DNA from: Nocardia suismassiliense
Lineage (GTDB): Bacteria; Actinomycetota; Actinomycetes; Mycobacteriales; Mycobacteriaceae
Assembly: GCF_900269665.1 (NCBI RefSeq)
Contig: NZ_LT985361.1
Coordinates: forward strand, 3,763,982-3,827,981
DNA length: 64,000 nt
Direction of reading: 5' to 3'
A program made the translations under genes and the position numbers. Shown piece by piece: positions 1 to 8,769 of the stretch. Each line of letters starts with the position of its first letter. Within the stretch, counting starts at the first letter, position 1. The notes under the pieces are model-generated. The model had not been told where the DNA came from and did not search any database. It worked only from the letters and a program-made list of their open reading frames with translations.

Positions 1-285
1 CTGGACGAGGCCCGCAGTACCGCTGCACGGCTTGCCCGCAGGTCACCGGTTGCGGTCAAAGCCCTCAAACGTGCCATCTACGAGGGGGGCTCGGAATCGT
101 TGGAAAAGGGGCTGCATATCGAACGAACCGGATTCCTCGAGACGAGCTCGACCGCTACCGCACAACGCGCGATGGGGAAGTATCTCGAAGAGATCCGCGA
201 GGTCGAGACCAGCGGCCGGGATCTGGCGTCGTTCATCGCTGATCGTTTGCCCCGGTGGGTCGAGGGCGAGGTGGTCGACTTCTGA
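1..285 (+). CDS. Enoyl-CoA hydratase/isomerase family protein, C-terminal part (cut by window start)
   Basis: Frame 1 is open from the first base to a TGA, giving the last 94 residues of a protein whose start is outside the window. The visible part begins LDEARSTAARLARRSPVAV and continues through a KRAIYEGG segment, typical of the C-terminal helices of the crotonase superfamily, where the helix after 'A..LA..SP.A....K' packs against the neighbouring subunit. Crotonases hydrate or isomerise acyl-CoA thioesters in fatty-acid or aromatic-acid breakdown. The oxyanion-hole residues would lie upstream, so the exact reaction cannot be assigned. The next gene is on the opposite strand, so this gene probably ends its transcription unit. 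Confidence 0.8.
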   Translation: MDEARSTAARLARRSPVAVKALKRAIYEGGSESLEKGLHIERTGFLETSSTATAQRAMGKYLEEIREVETSGRDLASFIADRLPRWVEGEVVDF

Positions 286-360
286 AGTGGACGACTGCGC
301 CTCTCCCGGCCGGGTGAAGCCCGGCGGGGGAGAGGCGCTGCGTGGCTGGTGCAGTGGTGC

Positions 361-855
361 TCAGCCGGCGTCTGCCGACTCCAGCAGTCCCGGCACGGTT
401 TTGGTGGTGTTGTGGCGGAAGATGTTGACCGCGCCCACTACCTCGTCGGACTCATCGCGGATCGGGAAGACGTTGACCAGCGCGAGCAGCCGGAAACCAT
501 TGGGCTGTTCACAGATGACGTCGGCGTCGCGCACGGTGCCACCGTTGTTGATGACCACCGACGGCGGGGCCGCCTCGTGCGGCATGACCTCACCGGAGGG
601 GTAACGCAGGCGGAACGCGCCGCAGTACTTCTCGCTCTTACCGAGTTCAGGACTGCGCCCCCACGCTCCGATAGCGGTCTTGTTGCAGGCGATCAGCGTG
701 CCGTCCTTCTCCAGGACGTACATGCCGACCTCGATGTCGTCCATCGCGGCCTGGTCGCCGAGCAGGCCTCCGGGCACCAGGTGACCGTTCTCGAGCTTGC
801 CGTGGAACGTGAGATCGTTCAGTTCGCCGGCGGTAATCTTTTGACTGATACTCAT
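361..855 (-). CDS. Single PAS-domain protein
   Basis: A 164-residue soluble protein made almost entirely of one PAS fold. A short N-terminal region is followed by DIEVGMYVLEKDGTLIACN, the usual first PAS strands, then a conserved ALVNVFPIRDESDEVVGAV strand pair at the end. No kinase, GGDEF or HTH output domain follows, so it is likely a stand-alone small-molecule or redox sensor that acts on a partner. The start chosen is the ATG at 855, because a GGGAAG sequence lies just before it; an upstream GTG-ATG pair at 870/867 is in frame but has a poorer ribosome site. It converges on the enoyl-CoA hydratase tail. The ligand and partner are unknown. Confidence 0.75.
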   Translation of the reverse strand: MSISQKITAGELNDLTFHGKLENGHLVPGGLLGDQAAMDDIEVGMYVLEKDGTLIACNKTAIGAWGRSPELGKSEKYCGAFRLRYPSGEVMPHEAAPPSVVINNGGTVRDADVICEQPNGFRLLALVNVFPIRDESDEVVGAVNIFRHNTTKTVPGLLESADAG

Positions 856-1053
856 TTCGCTTCCCATCACTCGGAATAGAGCGTCCTAGCAGCGTTCGAT
901 GAAGAAATCTGGGCGCGTCGCTCAGCCGAGTAGAGGTGACTTCCGCCCCCTTTCACCGCCCGTTAGTATACCGAAATTGCCGTCCGGGCAGTCGGTTTCG
1001 CGAGAAGGAAAATGGCCGGAGCAGGGAGTCGATCACGTCCCTCGCAGTGCAGG

Positions 1054-2346
1054 TCAGCAGTCCGTGACCGTGCGGCAGACCGGTAGCGGTTCGAAAGTGG
1101 CCAGGAAAGGCAGCAGACCGCCGAATGTATCGCGGGCGAAGGCGCCGTATTCGCGGTCGGCGTCGTAGCGGTGGCCGACATTGACCGCGCCCGCGAACGA
1201 CGATTTCACGGTAGGACCGCTCACGTAAGTGGTGCCGTCCTTTTGTTTCTTGACCGGCTCGCTCTGGCTCTGGATCGAAAAGGGCCCTTCCCGGTGCTCC
1301 CGTTCGTTGGTGCGCGGGTAGTAGAAGTAGAAGGTTGCCTCGTTCTTGGCCGTATCTACTGCTGTGCACAGTGCTTTGGGGCCGCGGTCGGACTTCAGGT
1401 AGGGCGTGGGGCATTGCAGAGGGAACGGCGGGCCGGGTATCTCCACCACGCCCGGTGCGGGCCACGGATCGCCGTCGATAAGGTTGGGGCGCAAGGTATC
1501 CCAAGTTACGAAAGCCGCCGCCACGGTCACGGTCGTGCCGAATGCGACCGATGCGAGGTGGCGACGATGGTTCGTCGCGAGCGCGGTGGTCGCGGCGGCG
1601 GCGAGGTCACCGCAGGTCTGGTAGCGATCGGCGGGGTCGGCAGCGGACGCCTTGGCGATCACGGCCGCTAGGCGCGGCGGGAGCGATTGGGCGGCAACGG
1701 CACCCGGGAGCCGGCCGGTGAGCAGTTCGTGCAACGTGACACCGAGGGCATAGACGTCGGTACGTGAGTCCGTGGCCTCGCCTGCCCACTGTTCCGGTGC
1801 GGCGTAGGCCCGGGTGAGCATGGGCGGCCCGGCGGTCTCGGTGGCATCCGCGTCGGTGGTGCGGGCGATACCGAAATCTCCGATTAGGATGCGGTCTTCG
1901 GTGCCGAGAAAGATATTGGCGGGCTTGATATCTCGGTGCACAAAGCCTCGCCGATGGGCATGGTCGAGGCCCCTGGCGACCTCGGTCACGATGTGCACCG
2001 CGCGGCGCGGGTCCAGTCCGCGCCGATGCCGGCGCAGGTGGCGTGCGAGGTCGCCACCGGGGACGTAATGCATGGAGATCCACAGCAGACCGCTTTCGAT
2101 GCCGCGGTCGTGAATGCCGACGATATTCGGATGATCCAGCTGCGCAACCAATTCCGCTTCCCGCTCGAACCTGGACCGGAAACGCGGATCGGAACCCAGC
2201 TCGGGATCCAGCACCTTCAACGCCACCGACCGCGGTAGCCGCGGGTGGTGTGCCAGGTACACCGTGCCCATACCGCCGGAGCCGAGACGTTCGACGATGA
2301 GATGGTCGGCGAAAACCGTACCCCGTAGCAAGGACGGGGCGGCCAT
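1054..2346 (-). CDS. Membrane Ser/Thr protein kinase, PknH-like
   Basis: A 430-residue Hanks-type kinase. The glycine loop GSGGMG is near residue 22, the ATP lysine VALK at 44, the catalytic HRDIKPAN at 137-144 and DFG at 157-159. One membrane span (about 263-281, ASVAFGTTVTVAAAFV) separates the cytoplasmic kinase from an outer domain of roughly 150 residues with cysteine pairs (LQC...LC and CRTVTDC), probably a disulfide-bonded sensor. The ATG at 2346 has an AGGAGG site 6 bases upstream. It is divergent, with a 71-bp gap, from an EmbR-like BTAD-FHA regulator. In Mycobacterium tuberculosis, PknH phosphorylates EmbR through its FHA domain to control arabinan synthesis, so this pair probably works the same way; that role is inferred from context. 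Confidence 0.88.
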   Translation of the reverse strand: MAAPSLLRGTVFADHLIVERLGSGGMGTVYLAHHPRLPRSVALKVLDPELGSDPRFRSRFEREAELVAQLDHPNIVGIHDRGIESGLLWISMHYVPGGDLARHLRRHRRGLDPRRAVHIVTEVARGLDHAHRRGFVHRDIKPANIFLGTEDRILIGDFGIARTTDADATETAGPPMLTRAYAAPEQWAGEATDSRTDVYALGVTLHELLTGRLPGAVAAQSLPPRLAAVIAKASAADPADRYQTCGDLAAAATTALATNHRRHLASVAFGTTVTVAAAFVTWDTLRPNLIDGDPWPAPGVVEIPGPPFPLQCPTPYLKSDRGPKALCTAVDTAKNEATFYFYYPRTNEREHREGPFSIQSQSEPVKKQKDGTTYVSGPTVKSSFAGAVNVGHRYDADREYGAFARDTFGGLLPFLATFEPLPVCRTVTDC

Positions 2347-2417
2347 ACTGCACCTCCTGCACGAGAACGCATCCAGAATACCCGCTGTGTTCCGGCGCCA
2401 CCGCCTATCCTGGGCAG

Positions 2418-3533
2418 ATGCCCGACGAGACTGTGCCGTCGGTGGAAGTGCGCTTGCTCGGACCCGTACAGCTGCTGGTCGACGGCTCGGCACTGAATAT
2501 CGGCGGCACCAAGCCTCGGGCGGTGCTGGGGATGCTCGCCGTCAACCGGCGCCGGGTGGTGTCGTCTCATGCGCTGGCCAACGGTATTTGGGACGGCCGT
2601 CCGCCGCGCCGGTTCGCCCCGACGCTGCACGTGTTCGTCGCCGATATCCGCAAAGCCCTGCGGACGGCGGGGGCCGACCCGGCCGCGATCCTTCGCACGA
2701 TCACCCCCGGCTATCAGCTCGAACTCTCCGACAACTGCTGCGACGCAGCGCGTTTCGAATCGAAGCGTGCCGCAGCCACCGCGGCGGCCGCAGCGGGCGA
2801 TCACGCCGGTGCGCTCGCGCATTTCGACACGGCACTGGCGCAGTGGAGCGGCGACCCGCTCGCCGACCTGCGCGGCCTCGGCTTCGCCGACAACTTCGCG
2901 GCCGAGCTGGCCGACCGCCGCCTGAATACGGTGCTGAGCCGGGTCGACGCCGAAATCGCCCTGGGGCGTGCGGCCGAGTCGGTCGGTGCGATGAGCACAC
3001 TGGCGGCCGGCCATCCGGTCAACGAGGCCGTGTGGCGCAGGCTCGTCACCGCGCTGTACCTCGCCGGCAGGCAAGCCGAGGCGCTCGACGCGTGCCGGCG
3101 GCTACGGACGAATCTCGCGGAACTGGAGGGGCTCGATCCCGATCCGGTCACCCTGGCCCTCGAGCAGCAGGTCCGGCGTCAGCAGCCGCTGTTGCCGATA
3201 GAGTTACCGCGTGGCAGAACCACCACGGCGGCAACACAATCCGCACCGCGCGCGGTACTGCGTGTGTCGGATGGCCGGACTGTCGAGATCGACAACGGGG
3301 TTCGGATCGGCAGGCAACCGGACAACGATCTGGTCCTCGACGACGCACGCGTGAGTCGGCATCACGCGCGGCTTGTCGTTCGTCAGGCCGGGATGCTGCT
3401 CGTCGACCTCGGCTCGGCGAACGGAACCTATGTCAACGGCGTGCAAATCGTGACCGGCACCCTGGTCGCCGACGGCGATACGATCCGAATCGGTTCGACG
3501 GCAATGAGAATCGAGAGCCTCGACGATGGGTAG
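2418..3533 (+). CDS. EmbR-like transcriptional regulator (winged helix - BTAD - FHA)
   Basis: A 371-residue regulator with three parts: an OmpR/SARP-type winged helix (about 8-100, starting EVRLLGPVQLLVDG), a bacterial transcriptional activation domain (about 108-255), and a C-terminal FHA domain (about 275-365) with the phosphothreonine-binding elements GRQPDNDL, SRHH and SANGTY. Length and domain order match M. tuberculosis EmbR (388 residues). FHA domains bind phosphothreonine, so activity is probably switched on by a kinase, most simply the divergent kinase next door. Targets are unknown; arabinosyltransferase genes are the family precedent. The gene ends in a strong bidirectional terminator hairpin shared with the convergent small secreted protein. 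Confidence 0.9.
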   Translation: MPDETVPSVEVRLLGPVQLLVDGSALNIGGTKPRAVLGMLAVNRRRVVSSHALANGIWDGRPPRRFAPTLHVFVADIRKALRTAGADPAAILRTITPGYQLELSDNCCDAARFESKRAAATAAAAAGDHAGALAHFDTALAQWSGDPLADLRGLGFADNFAAELADRRLNTVLSRVDAEIALGRAAESVGAMSTLAAGHPVNEAVWRRLVTALYLAGRQAEALDACRRLRTNLAELEGLDPDPVTLALEQQVRRQQPLLPIELPRGRTTTAATQSAPRAVLRVSDGRTVEIDNGVRIGRQPDNDLVLDDARVSRHHARLVVRQAGMLLVDLGSANGTYVNGVQIVTGTLVADGDTIRIGSTAMRIESLDDG

Positions 3534-3563
3534 CCGACCGGATAGGTGCCTGGGCTGTGGATA

Positions 3564-3597
3564 GGGCGAATCCCCATGCAAGCAAAGGGATTCGCCC
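3564..3597. terminator. Bidirectional hairpin terminator between convergent genes
   Basis: A perfect 11-bp inverted repeat, GGGCGAATCCC (3564-3574) and GGGATTCGCCC (3587-3597), with a 12-nt loop. It sits in the 70-bp gap between the ends of the EmbR-like gene and the secreted-protein gene, so it can end both transcripts. There is no T run, which is common for actinobacterial terminators. Confidence 0.75.
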
Positions 3598-3603
3598 GCT
3601 GGC

Positions 3604-3951
3604 TCATCCGCACTTGTAGGTGCCGTGATAGGCGTCTTGGATACCCCAGGTAACGCGGTCGCGGCCGCCTGCGGGAGTGTGCCGGCAATCCAGGTTGGGT
3701 CCTTCCTTGTCGACGAACCAGTTGACGCCGTAGCCGCAGTTGTTCGTGACGTCCAGCTTGTTCTGGCGCCAGTCGGTCGAGTGCCGGACATCGACGCACG
3801 CGGGCAGCGGCGTGCGTGCCGCTGCCTCGAACTGTGCCGCGGCCAACGGTTCCGGTGTCGCGGCATACGCGGTGGACGGCGCGATCGCTGCGGCGGCTAC
3901 CCCGAGGCTCGATACGCCGACGAGCATCCTGCGGCGAGCAGTTGACTTCAT
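3604..3951 (-). CDS. Small secreted four-cysteine protein, possibly tendamistat-like
   Basis: A 115-residue protein with a signal peptide (MKSTARRRMLVG, hydrophobic GVAAAAIAPS, likely cleavage after AYA at about 30). The mature part has four cysteines at about 52, 72, 89 and 114, and alternating beta-type segments. Cysteine count, rough spacing and a Trp-Arg pair nine residues after the first cysteine recall the microbial alpha-amylase inhibitor tendamistat (two disulfides, Trp-Arg-Tyr contact loop). That resemblance was made by eye and is weak. Its ATG overlaps the stop of the upstream ACP-GNAT gene (ATGA), and GGAAAGGAA lies inside that gene's 3' end, so the two are translationally coupled. 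The function is unknown. Confidence 0.7.
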   Translation of the reverse strand: MKSTARRRMLVGVSSLGVAAAAIAPSTAYAATPEPLAAAQFEAAARTPLPACVDVRHSTDWRQNKLDVTNNCGYGVNWFVDKEGPNLDCRHTPAGGRDRVTWGIQDAYHGTYKCG

Positions 3952-4874
3952 GAGAGTTTCCTTTCCTTGCCATCCGAGGTCGATTCCTCGAACGTTTGAT
4001 CTGCGTAGATCGCGCAGAGGTATTGGTCCCAGTAGCGGCCGGCGTAGTAGACGTGGTCGCGCAGTCGGCCCTCGACCTGGAAGTAGCGGCCCTCGCCGCT
4101 GCTCAGCTGCGGCCAGTTGAATCCGGGGACCTCCAGATACAGTTTGCGAAATGGGAAGGTGCGGAACAGATATCGGACGAAGAGCGTGATCACCTCGGCG
4201 GCCAGTCCGGTTCCGGCGTACGCCGGCTCGAACACCGCGCCGATGTAGGCGTGACCGCCGTGGCGGTCGGCGCTGTAGGCGACGACGTGCCCGGCGGGTT
4301 GGTCGTCGTCGATGCGACGCACGACGTACTGCGTGACCACCTGCGCCCACAGTTCTTCGACAAAACGTTCGGGCGCGGGCGGTGCCCCGCGGTAGCGCCA
4401 GCGGAAGCAGTTCTCCGGGCGAACCGCGAGCGCATAGAGGTATTCGGTGTCGCCCGGCTGGAGGGCGTCGAGCCGGAACATCGAGCTCTGCATGACAGGA
4501 GCGAGCGGATCGGATTGTGACGGTGGCAGTTCCGGCACCGAGGCCGGGTCTGACGATGCAGTGTTCCCGGACCGGATGGTGAGTTGAACATGTTTGCCCG
4601 CAACGGTTTCCGCGAGCGACAGGATATCGCCGACGGTGCCGCGGCGTTCTTGGTCGGTCTGCACGCGCACACCGTGGGAGTCCAGCCACGCCGACAGGGT
4701 CATCATGTCGAGGCTGTCCAAACCGAGGTCTTCGATGAGCCGGGCGGTATCGGGAAGGGTCGCGGGATCGTGCTGCAACAGATCCGCGAGCTCGGCGCGC
4801 AGCTCTTCTCGGTTCGCCGCCGTGCGCAGGCCGATGCTCGGCATCGTCTCGAAATCCCAGTCAGCACTTGCCAT
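3948..4874 (-). CDS. Acyl carrier protein - GNAT acyltransferase fusion
   Basis: A 308-residue protein. Residues about 20-95 form a carrier-protein domain with the phosphopantetheine site in GLDSLDMM (Ser54). After a Pro/Ser-rich linker, residues about 140-300 form a GNAT fold (RRIDDDQPAGHVVAYS; a GAVFEPAYAGTGLA acyl-CoA-binding loop). GNATs transfer acyl groups from CoA, and some polyketide GNATs load or decarboxylate acyl-ACP. Fusion to its own ACP suggests it takes the acyl group from, or puts it on, the phosphopantetheine arm; this is inference. The ATG at 4874 has an AAGGTGGG site; a longer in-frame start at 4913 is less likely. It overlaps the following secreted-protein start by four bases. 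Confidence 0.82.
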   Translation of the reverse strand: MASADWDFETMPSIGLRTAANREELRAELADLLQHDPATLPDTARLIEDLGLDSLDMMTLSAWLDSHGVRVQTDQERRGTVGDILSLAETVAGKHVQLTIRSGNTASSDPASVPELPPSQSDPLAPVMQSSMFRLDALQPGDTEYLYALAVRPENCFRWRYRGAPPAPERFVEELWAQVVTQYVVRRIDDDQPAGHVVAYSADRHGGHAYIGAVFEPAYAGTGLAAEVITLFVRYLFRTFPFRKLYLEVPGFNWPQLSSGEGRYFQVEGRLRDHVYYAGRYWDQYLCAIYADQTFEESTSDGKERKLS

Positions 4875-5216
4875 TTCCCACCTTTTTCGGTCGATTCCGA
4901 ATGGATGAGACAACCGTAGAATCCACTGCTTAGTGGAATCTTCGGAGACGATTAGCGGGTACCGTGCGGCGAGTTGAAAGCCGAGGGGAACGTGGCAGCC
5001 TCGCGATGGTTTGCCCTGCGTTCCGCAGCCGCACCCCCGGCAGCCGACACACTCGGGTCGGCTGAGCGTGGAAGTGCAGCAGACGCTCGGGTCGGTGCGG
5101 AAGGCGGCAGAATTCGGCTGTACCGATGAATTTCGTGTGTGCGCCTAGTCGATATGGCTGGATACACCGACAGCGGTGTGCCCGCGCTGGGGCGGTTCCG
5201 GTGCGGGAGGAGACAC
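4875..5216. promoter_or_regulatory. Divergent promoter region with a 22-bp imperfect palindrome
   Basis: A 342-bp gap between divergent genes (ACP-GNAT to the left, FAD monooxygenase to the right). It contains an imperfect palindrome at 4919-4940 whose core arms are CCACT (4923-4927) and AGTGG (4932-4936), with GA/TC ends also pairing. It lies about 45 bp upstream of the ACP-GNAT start and could be an operator. No other recognisable element was seen. Confidence 0.4.
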
Positions 5217-6461
5217 ATGGAGGTAGTGATGAGCGTCGAGAACCCTGCGCACGAGCACACGATCCGGCCGGGTGAGCAGGTGAGTGGTCCCAAAGTGCTG
5301 GTGGCGGGGGCGAGCATCGCGGGGCCCGCGCTGGCCCACTGGTTGCGCCGGTGGGGCGCCGCGGTGACCGTGGTGGAGCGGGCTCCCGCGTTGCGTCCAG
5401 GCGGGCAGGCGGTGGATGCGCGCGGGGTGGCCAAGGAGGTCATCCGGCGGATGGGGCTGGACGCGGCGGTGCGCGCGGCCTGCACCGATACCGCCGGCGC
5501 GTACACCGTGGACGTGGACGGCAACGTGCTGGAGACCTACCGTGCCGATGACCACGGTGGCGACGGATACATCGCGGAGATCGAGATCCTGCGCGGAGAT
5601 CTGTCACAAGTGCTCTACGACGACACCCGCGACGGGGTCGAATACATCTTCGGCGACCGCATCGCCGAACTCGCCCAGGACGCAGACGGCGTCGACGTGG
5701 TCTTCGAGGGCGGCGACCGGCGACGCTTCGACCTGGTCGTCGGGGCGGACGGACTGCATTCCGCTACCCGAGCGATGGTTTTCGGATCGCACGAGCAGTT
5801 CATCCGCCACCTCGGGCACGTGCTGGCCTTCTACAGCGTGCCCAACGAGTTCGAGCTGGACCGCTGGCTGATCGACTATCAGGAGTCCGGGCGCTCCGCC
5901 GGCCTGCGGCCCGTCCCGGACGCCACCCAGGCGATGGCCATGTTCTCCTTCCCCGCAGGGGATTTCGATGTCGACTACCGCGACGTCGAAGCCCAGAAGC
6001 GCCTGCTGCGTGAGCGAATGGCCGGCTTCGGCTGGTTGACCCAGGACATCCTCGCGCACCTGGACAACACCCCCGACTTCTACCTCGACCAGGTCGCCCA
6101 GGTGGTGATGGACCGCTGGTCGAACGGACGGGTGGTGCTGCTCGGGGACGCGGCGTTCAGCCCGTCGCCGCTGTCCGGGGCAGGCACCGGGCTGGCCCTG
6201 ATCGGCGCCTACCTACTGGCCGGCGAGCTGGCCGCCGCCGGATGGAACCCGGAAACCGGATTCGCCGCCTACGAGAAGCAGATGCGCTCGTTCGTCGAGG
6301 CCAACCAGGAAATCGGCCGATTGAGCGCCCGCAGCCGCGAGGTCCCCGGCCCAGACGCCGAGCCGAGCGTCGACTTCTCCAGCGAATGGTTCGCCGAACT
6401 GGTCGAGCGTGCGATCAACGGGGTAGAGCTGCCCGACTATGGGTCGACGCTGGATAGCTGA
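5217..6461 (+). CDS. FAD-dependent monooxygenase (group A aromatic hydroxylase type)
   Basis: A protein of about 414 residues with the N-terminal dinucleotide motif VLVAGASIAGPA and acidic VVERAP, a central DLVVGADGLHSATR segment (DG motif, FAD and NADPH contact), and the C-terminal GDAAFSPSPLSGAGTGLAL motif that binds the FAD ribityl-phosphate. These are the marks of the PheA/UbiH/TetX-like class, which hydroxylates aromatic or polyketide substrates with NAD(P)H and oxygen. Two starts each have a good ribosome site: ATG 5217 (GGGAGGAG before it) and ATG 5229 (GGAGG before it). It is divergent from the ACP-GNAT gene and converges, with 6 bp between stops, on the PucR regulator. The substrate is unknown. 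Confidence 0.85.
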   Translation: MEVVMSVENPAHEHTIRPGEQVSGPKVLVAGASIAGPALAHWLRRWGAAVTVVERAPALRPGGQAVDARGVAKEVIRRMGLDAAVRAACTDTAGAYTVDVDGNVLETYRADDHGGDGYIAEIEILRGDLSQVLYDDTRDGVEYIFGDRIAELAQDADGVDVVFEGGDRRRFDLVVGADGLHSATRAMVFGSHEQFIRHLGHVLAFYSVPNEFELDRWLIDYQESGRSAGLRPVPDATQAMAMFSFPAGDFDVDYRDVEAQKRLLRERMAGFGWLTQDILAHLDNTPDFYLDQVAQVVMDRWSNGRVVLLGDAAFSPSPLSGAGTGLALIGAYLLAGELAAAGWNPETGFAAYEKQMRSFVEANQEIGRLSARSREVPGPDAEPSVDFSSEWFAELVERAINGVELPDYGSTLDS

Positions 6462-6467
6462 ATTAGC

Positions 6468-8321
6468 CTACGCGCCTTGCGCTTTCAGCAATCGCAAGGC
6501 CACCTGGATTTCGAGCAGTTGCTCGGGCTCGCGCCAGTCGTCGCCGAGTAACTGCGTCAGGCGGGTCAATCGCTGGGTCACGGTGTTGACATGCAGATGC
6601 AGCAGTTGCGCGGCTTTGGTGCTGTTCTGGCCGGTGGCGCAGAAGACGTCGAGCGTCTGCAAGAGCTCGGCTCCGCGTTCCCGGTCGTAATCCAAGACCG
6701 GGCCGAGAACCGAGCGGACGTATCCGGAGATGTTGGGTTCGCCGCTGAACAGCGTGCCGACGAATCCGAGGTCGGCGGCGACGCCTACCGAGCCGATGCG
6801 ATCGAGCGCGATCAGTGCGCGAGTGCAGCGCGCCGCTTCCTCGAAGCTCGCGGCGACGGTGGTCGGACCCTCGGCTATCGCGGCGCCTGCGGTGACCGGT
6901 GCCCGCGTGATGCGGGTCAACTCGCGTGCCGCGTCGCGGGCGATGGTTCTGGCGTCGGTGCCGGGCAGCAGCAGAATCACCGAACGGTGCCGGACCGTGG
7001 CCAAACAGCGCAGGCGCCGGGCCAGTGCGGCGATCGCGGCGAAAACCGGCTCCCTGGGCTCGGTTTCGAGCTCGGCGACCACCACGACATGGCAGCTGTC
7101 CAGGTCGACCTCGAGCAGGGCCGCCCGACGGCGAAGCAGATCGTGGTCGTGGGTTTGCGCGGCGAGCAGATCGGCGAGCAGTTCACCGCGGACCCGCGCC
7201 TCGGCTTCGGCCATGCGGCGGCGGGTGACGAGAACCAGCGCGGCCACCAGGGCGGCACGTTCGAGGATGCGCCGATCGGTGTCGTCGACGGCCGCCGAGC
7301 CGAGCAGGACCAAGGTGCCCAGGGATTCGGACTCGGTGATCAGCGGGACCGCGCACAGCCGGTCTTCAACGACGCTGTGCCCCTTGGCATGTGCGCGCCG
7401 GGCCAGCGCCTCGACCTGATCGGTCGGGGCCGGCGGATCGGTGTCCGGGGACAGGAGGACCACCTTCCCGGTCACCGCTGCCGCAGTCGCCTCGATGACC
7501 GCGGCCACGTCGACGCCCTCGATGACGAGCTTGGTCAGCCTCTCGTGCACCTCGGCGGTGCGCTCCAGTTCGGCGAGGTGGGTTTGGATGGTGGCATTGG
7601 CGACCCGCAGGTCCGCCACCGCGGCCTGGGTGGCGGTGAGCAGCCGCGAGTTCTCGATCGCCACGGCGGCGTGCGCGGCCAGCATGACCAGGGCGCCGAT
7701 ATCGCGGCTGCTGAACGGTCGCTGGCTGCGGTGCGCGGCGAGCAGCACGCCGATGATGTCCTGTTTGAGTTTGACCGGAACTCCCAGCAGCGACTCGATC
7801 CGCTCGGCCTCGACCGTCGCGTCGATCTCCGGGGTGCGCTCGAGGGTGTCGTCATCGAAATACGAAGAGACACTGTAGGGTTCGCCGGTCCGGGCGACTT
7901 TGCCGCCGACTCCGGCGCCGCGGGGCAGCCGCAACTCGTTCAGCAGACCGGAGATGTTCCCGGAGGCGGCCTTGATGAAGCAGTCGCCGCGGGTGCGGTC
8001 GCTGAGGCTGATGTAGGCCAGGTCGCAACCCAGTAGCCGGCGCGCCCGGTCGGCGATCGCCTGCAGGATCGAGTCGGGATCGCGCATGGCGGCCAGATCG
8101 TTGGCCGTGTCGTTGAGCAGCTGCAACTCGGCTTCGTTGCGCCGATGGTTGAGGAGCTTTTCCCGCAGCCGCATCGCGACGGTGCGTTCGTGTTCGAGTT
8201 CGATCATCCGCTCGACCGGCGCGCCCGCCTGCCTGGCCCGTTCCAACGCCGCGTCGTATGCGCTGATATCGGCGTCTTCGAGCAGCAGATCGAGCATCGA
8301 ACTGCCCTGGATGACCGTCAT
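6468..8321 (-). CDS. GAF-domain PucR/CdaR-family transcriptional regulator
   Basis: A 617-residue regulator. A GAF domain (about 75-225, DSILQAIADRARRLLGCDL to AVAIENSRLL) is followed by a coiled segment, a second sensory region, and a C-terminal PucR-type helix-turn-helix (about 555-612: FCATGQNSTKAAQLLHLH, then HVNTVTQRL). This family activates catabolic operons in response to small molecules. GGAGGAG lies just before the ATG. It is divergent, across 448 bp, from the secreted lipase gene and the ketone-body genes behind it, which are its most plausible targets. Confidence 0.87.
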   Translation of the reverse strand: MTVIQGSSMLDLLLEDADISAYDAALERARQAGAPVERMIELEHERTVAMRLREKLLNHRRNEAELQLLNDTANDLAAMRDPDSILQAIADRARRLLGCDLAYISLSDRTRGDCFIKAASGNISGLLNELRLPRGAGVGGKVARTGEPYSVSSYFDDDTLERTPEIDATVEAERIESLLGVPVKLKQDIIGVLLAAHRSQRPFSSRDIGALVMLAAHAAVAIENSRLLTATQAAVADLRVANATIQTHLAELERTAEVHERLTKLVIEGVDVAAVIEATAAAVTGKVVLLSPDTDPPAPTDQVEALARRAHAKGHSVVEDRLCAVPLITESESLGTLVLLGSAAVDDTDRRILERAALVAALVLVTRRRMAEAEARVRGELLADLLAAQTHDHDLLRRRAALLEVDLDSCHVVVVAELETEPREPVFAAIAALARRLRCLATVRHRSVILLLPGTDARTIARDAARELTRITRAPVTAGAAIAEGPTTVAASFEEAARCTRALIALDRIGSVGVAADLGFVGTLFSGEPNISGYVRSVLGPVLDYDRERGAELLQTLDVFCATGQNSTKAAQLLHLHVNTVTQRLTRLTQLLGDDWREPEQLLEIQVALRLLKAQGA

Positions 8322-8769
8322 TGCTCCTCCGAGGGTTACTGCACGGACTAGGTCCGGAGGGTCTTGATCGAACCCTAGATGTCACCGGGTGGCCGGCAGT
8401 GCCGATTCACCGGATTCCTCTGCGGATCTGTGGCGCGCACGGGGGCCAGGTGCACGCTCCTCCGCATAGGTGGTGACAGCGCACGCTATCGCCGTCCATT
8501 GCGGCGCACAATGTGCAACTAACACACGGAACAGCGAGCGGATATGTCGCCGTTGCGGACGATCGCCAATTTTGCGAGATCCGGACCGCCGCGGGGTGAA
8601 CTGCACATCGGCGTTGCCGGGATTGTGTCGCCGGTACCCATCGTCACCGCAGCCGGGCGTTCCTATGGTCTAAACCACCTCGGGTGTTCCGCATCACAAA
8701 CCCGTCGAATCCCGGGGCGACGAGCACACATCTCCCGGGTGCCGTGTTTCGGCGGGGCAGGAGGCAACG
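8322..8769. promoter_or_regulatory. Long divergent intergenic region
   Basis: A 448-bp gap between the PucR-type regulator and the lipase gene. It must hold both promoters. Only scattered short repeats (several CACCGG copies near 8380-8420) and the lipase ribosome site AGGAGG just before 8770 were seen; no convincing hairpin or RNA gene was found. Confidence 0.5.
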
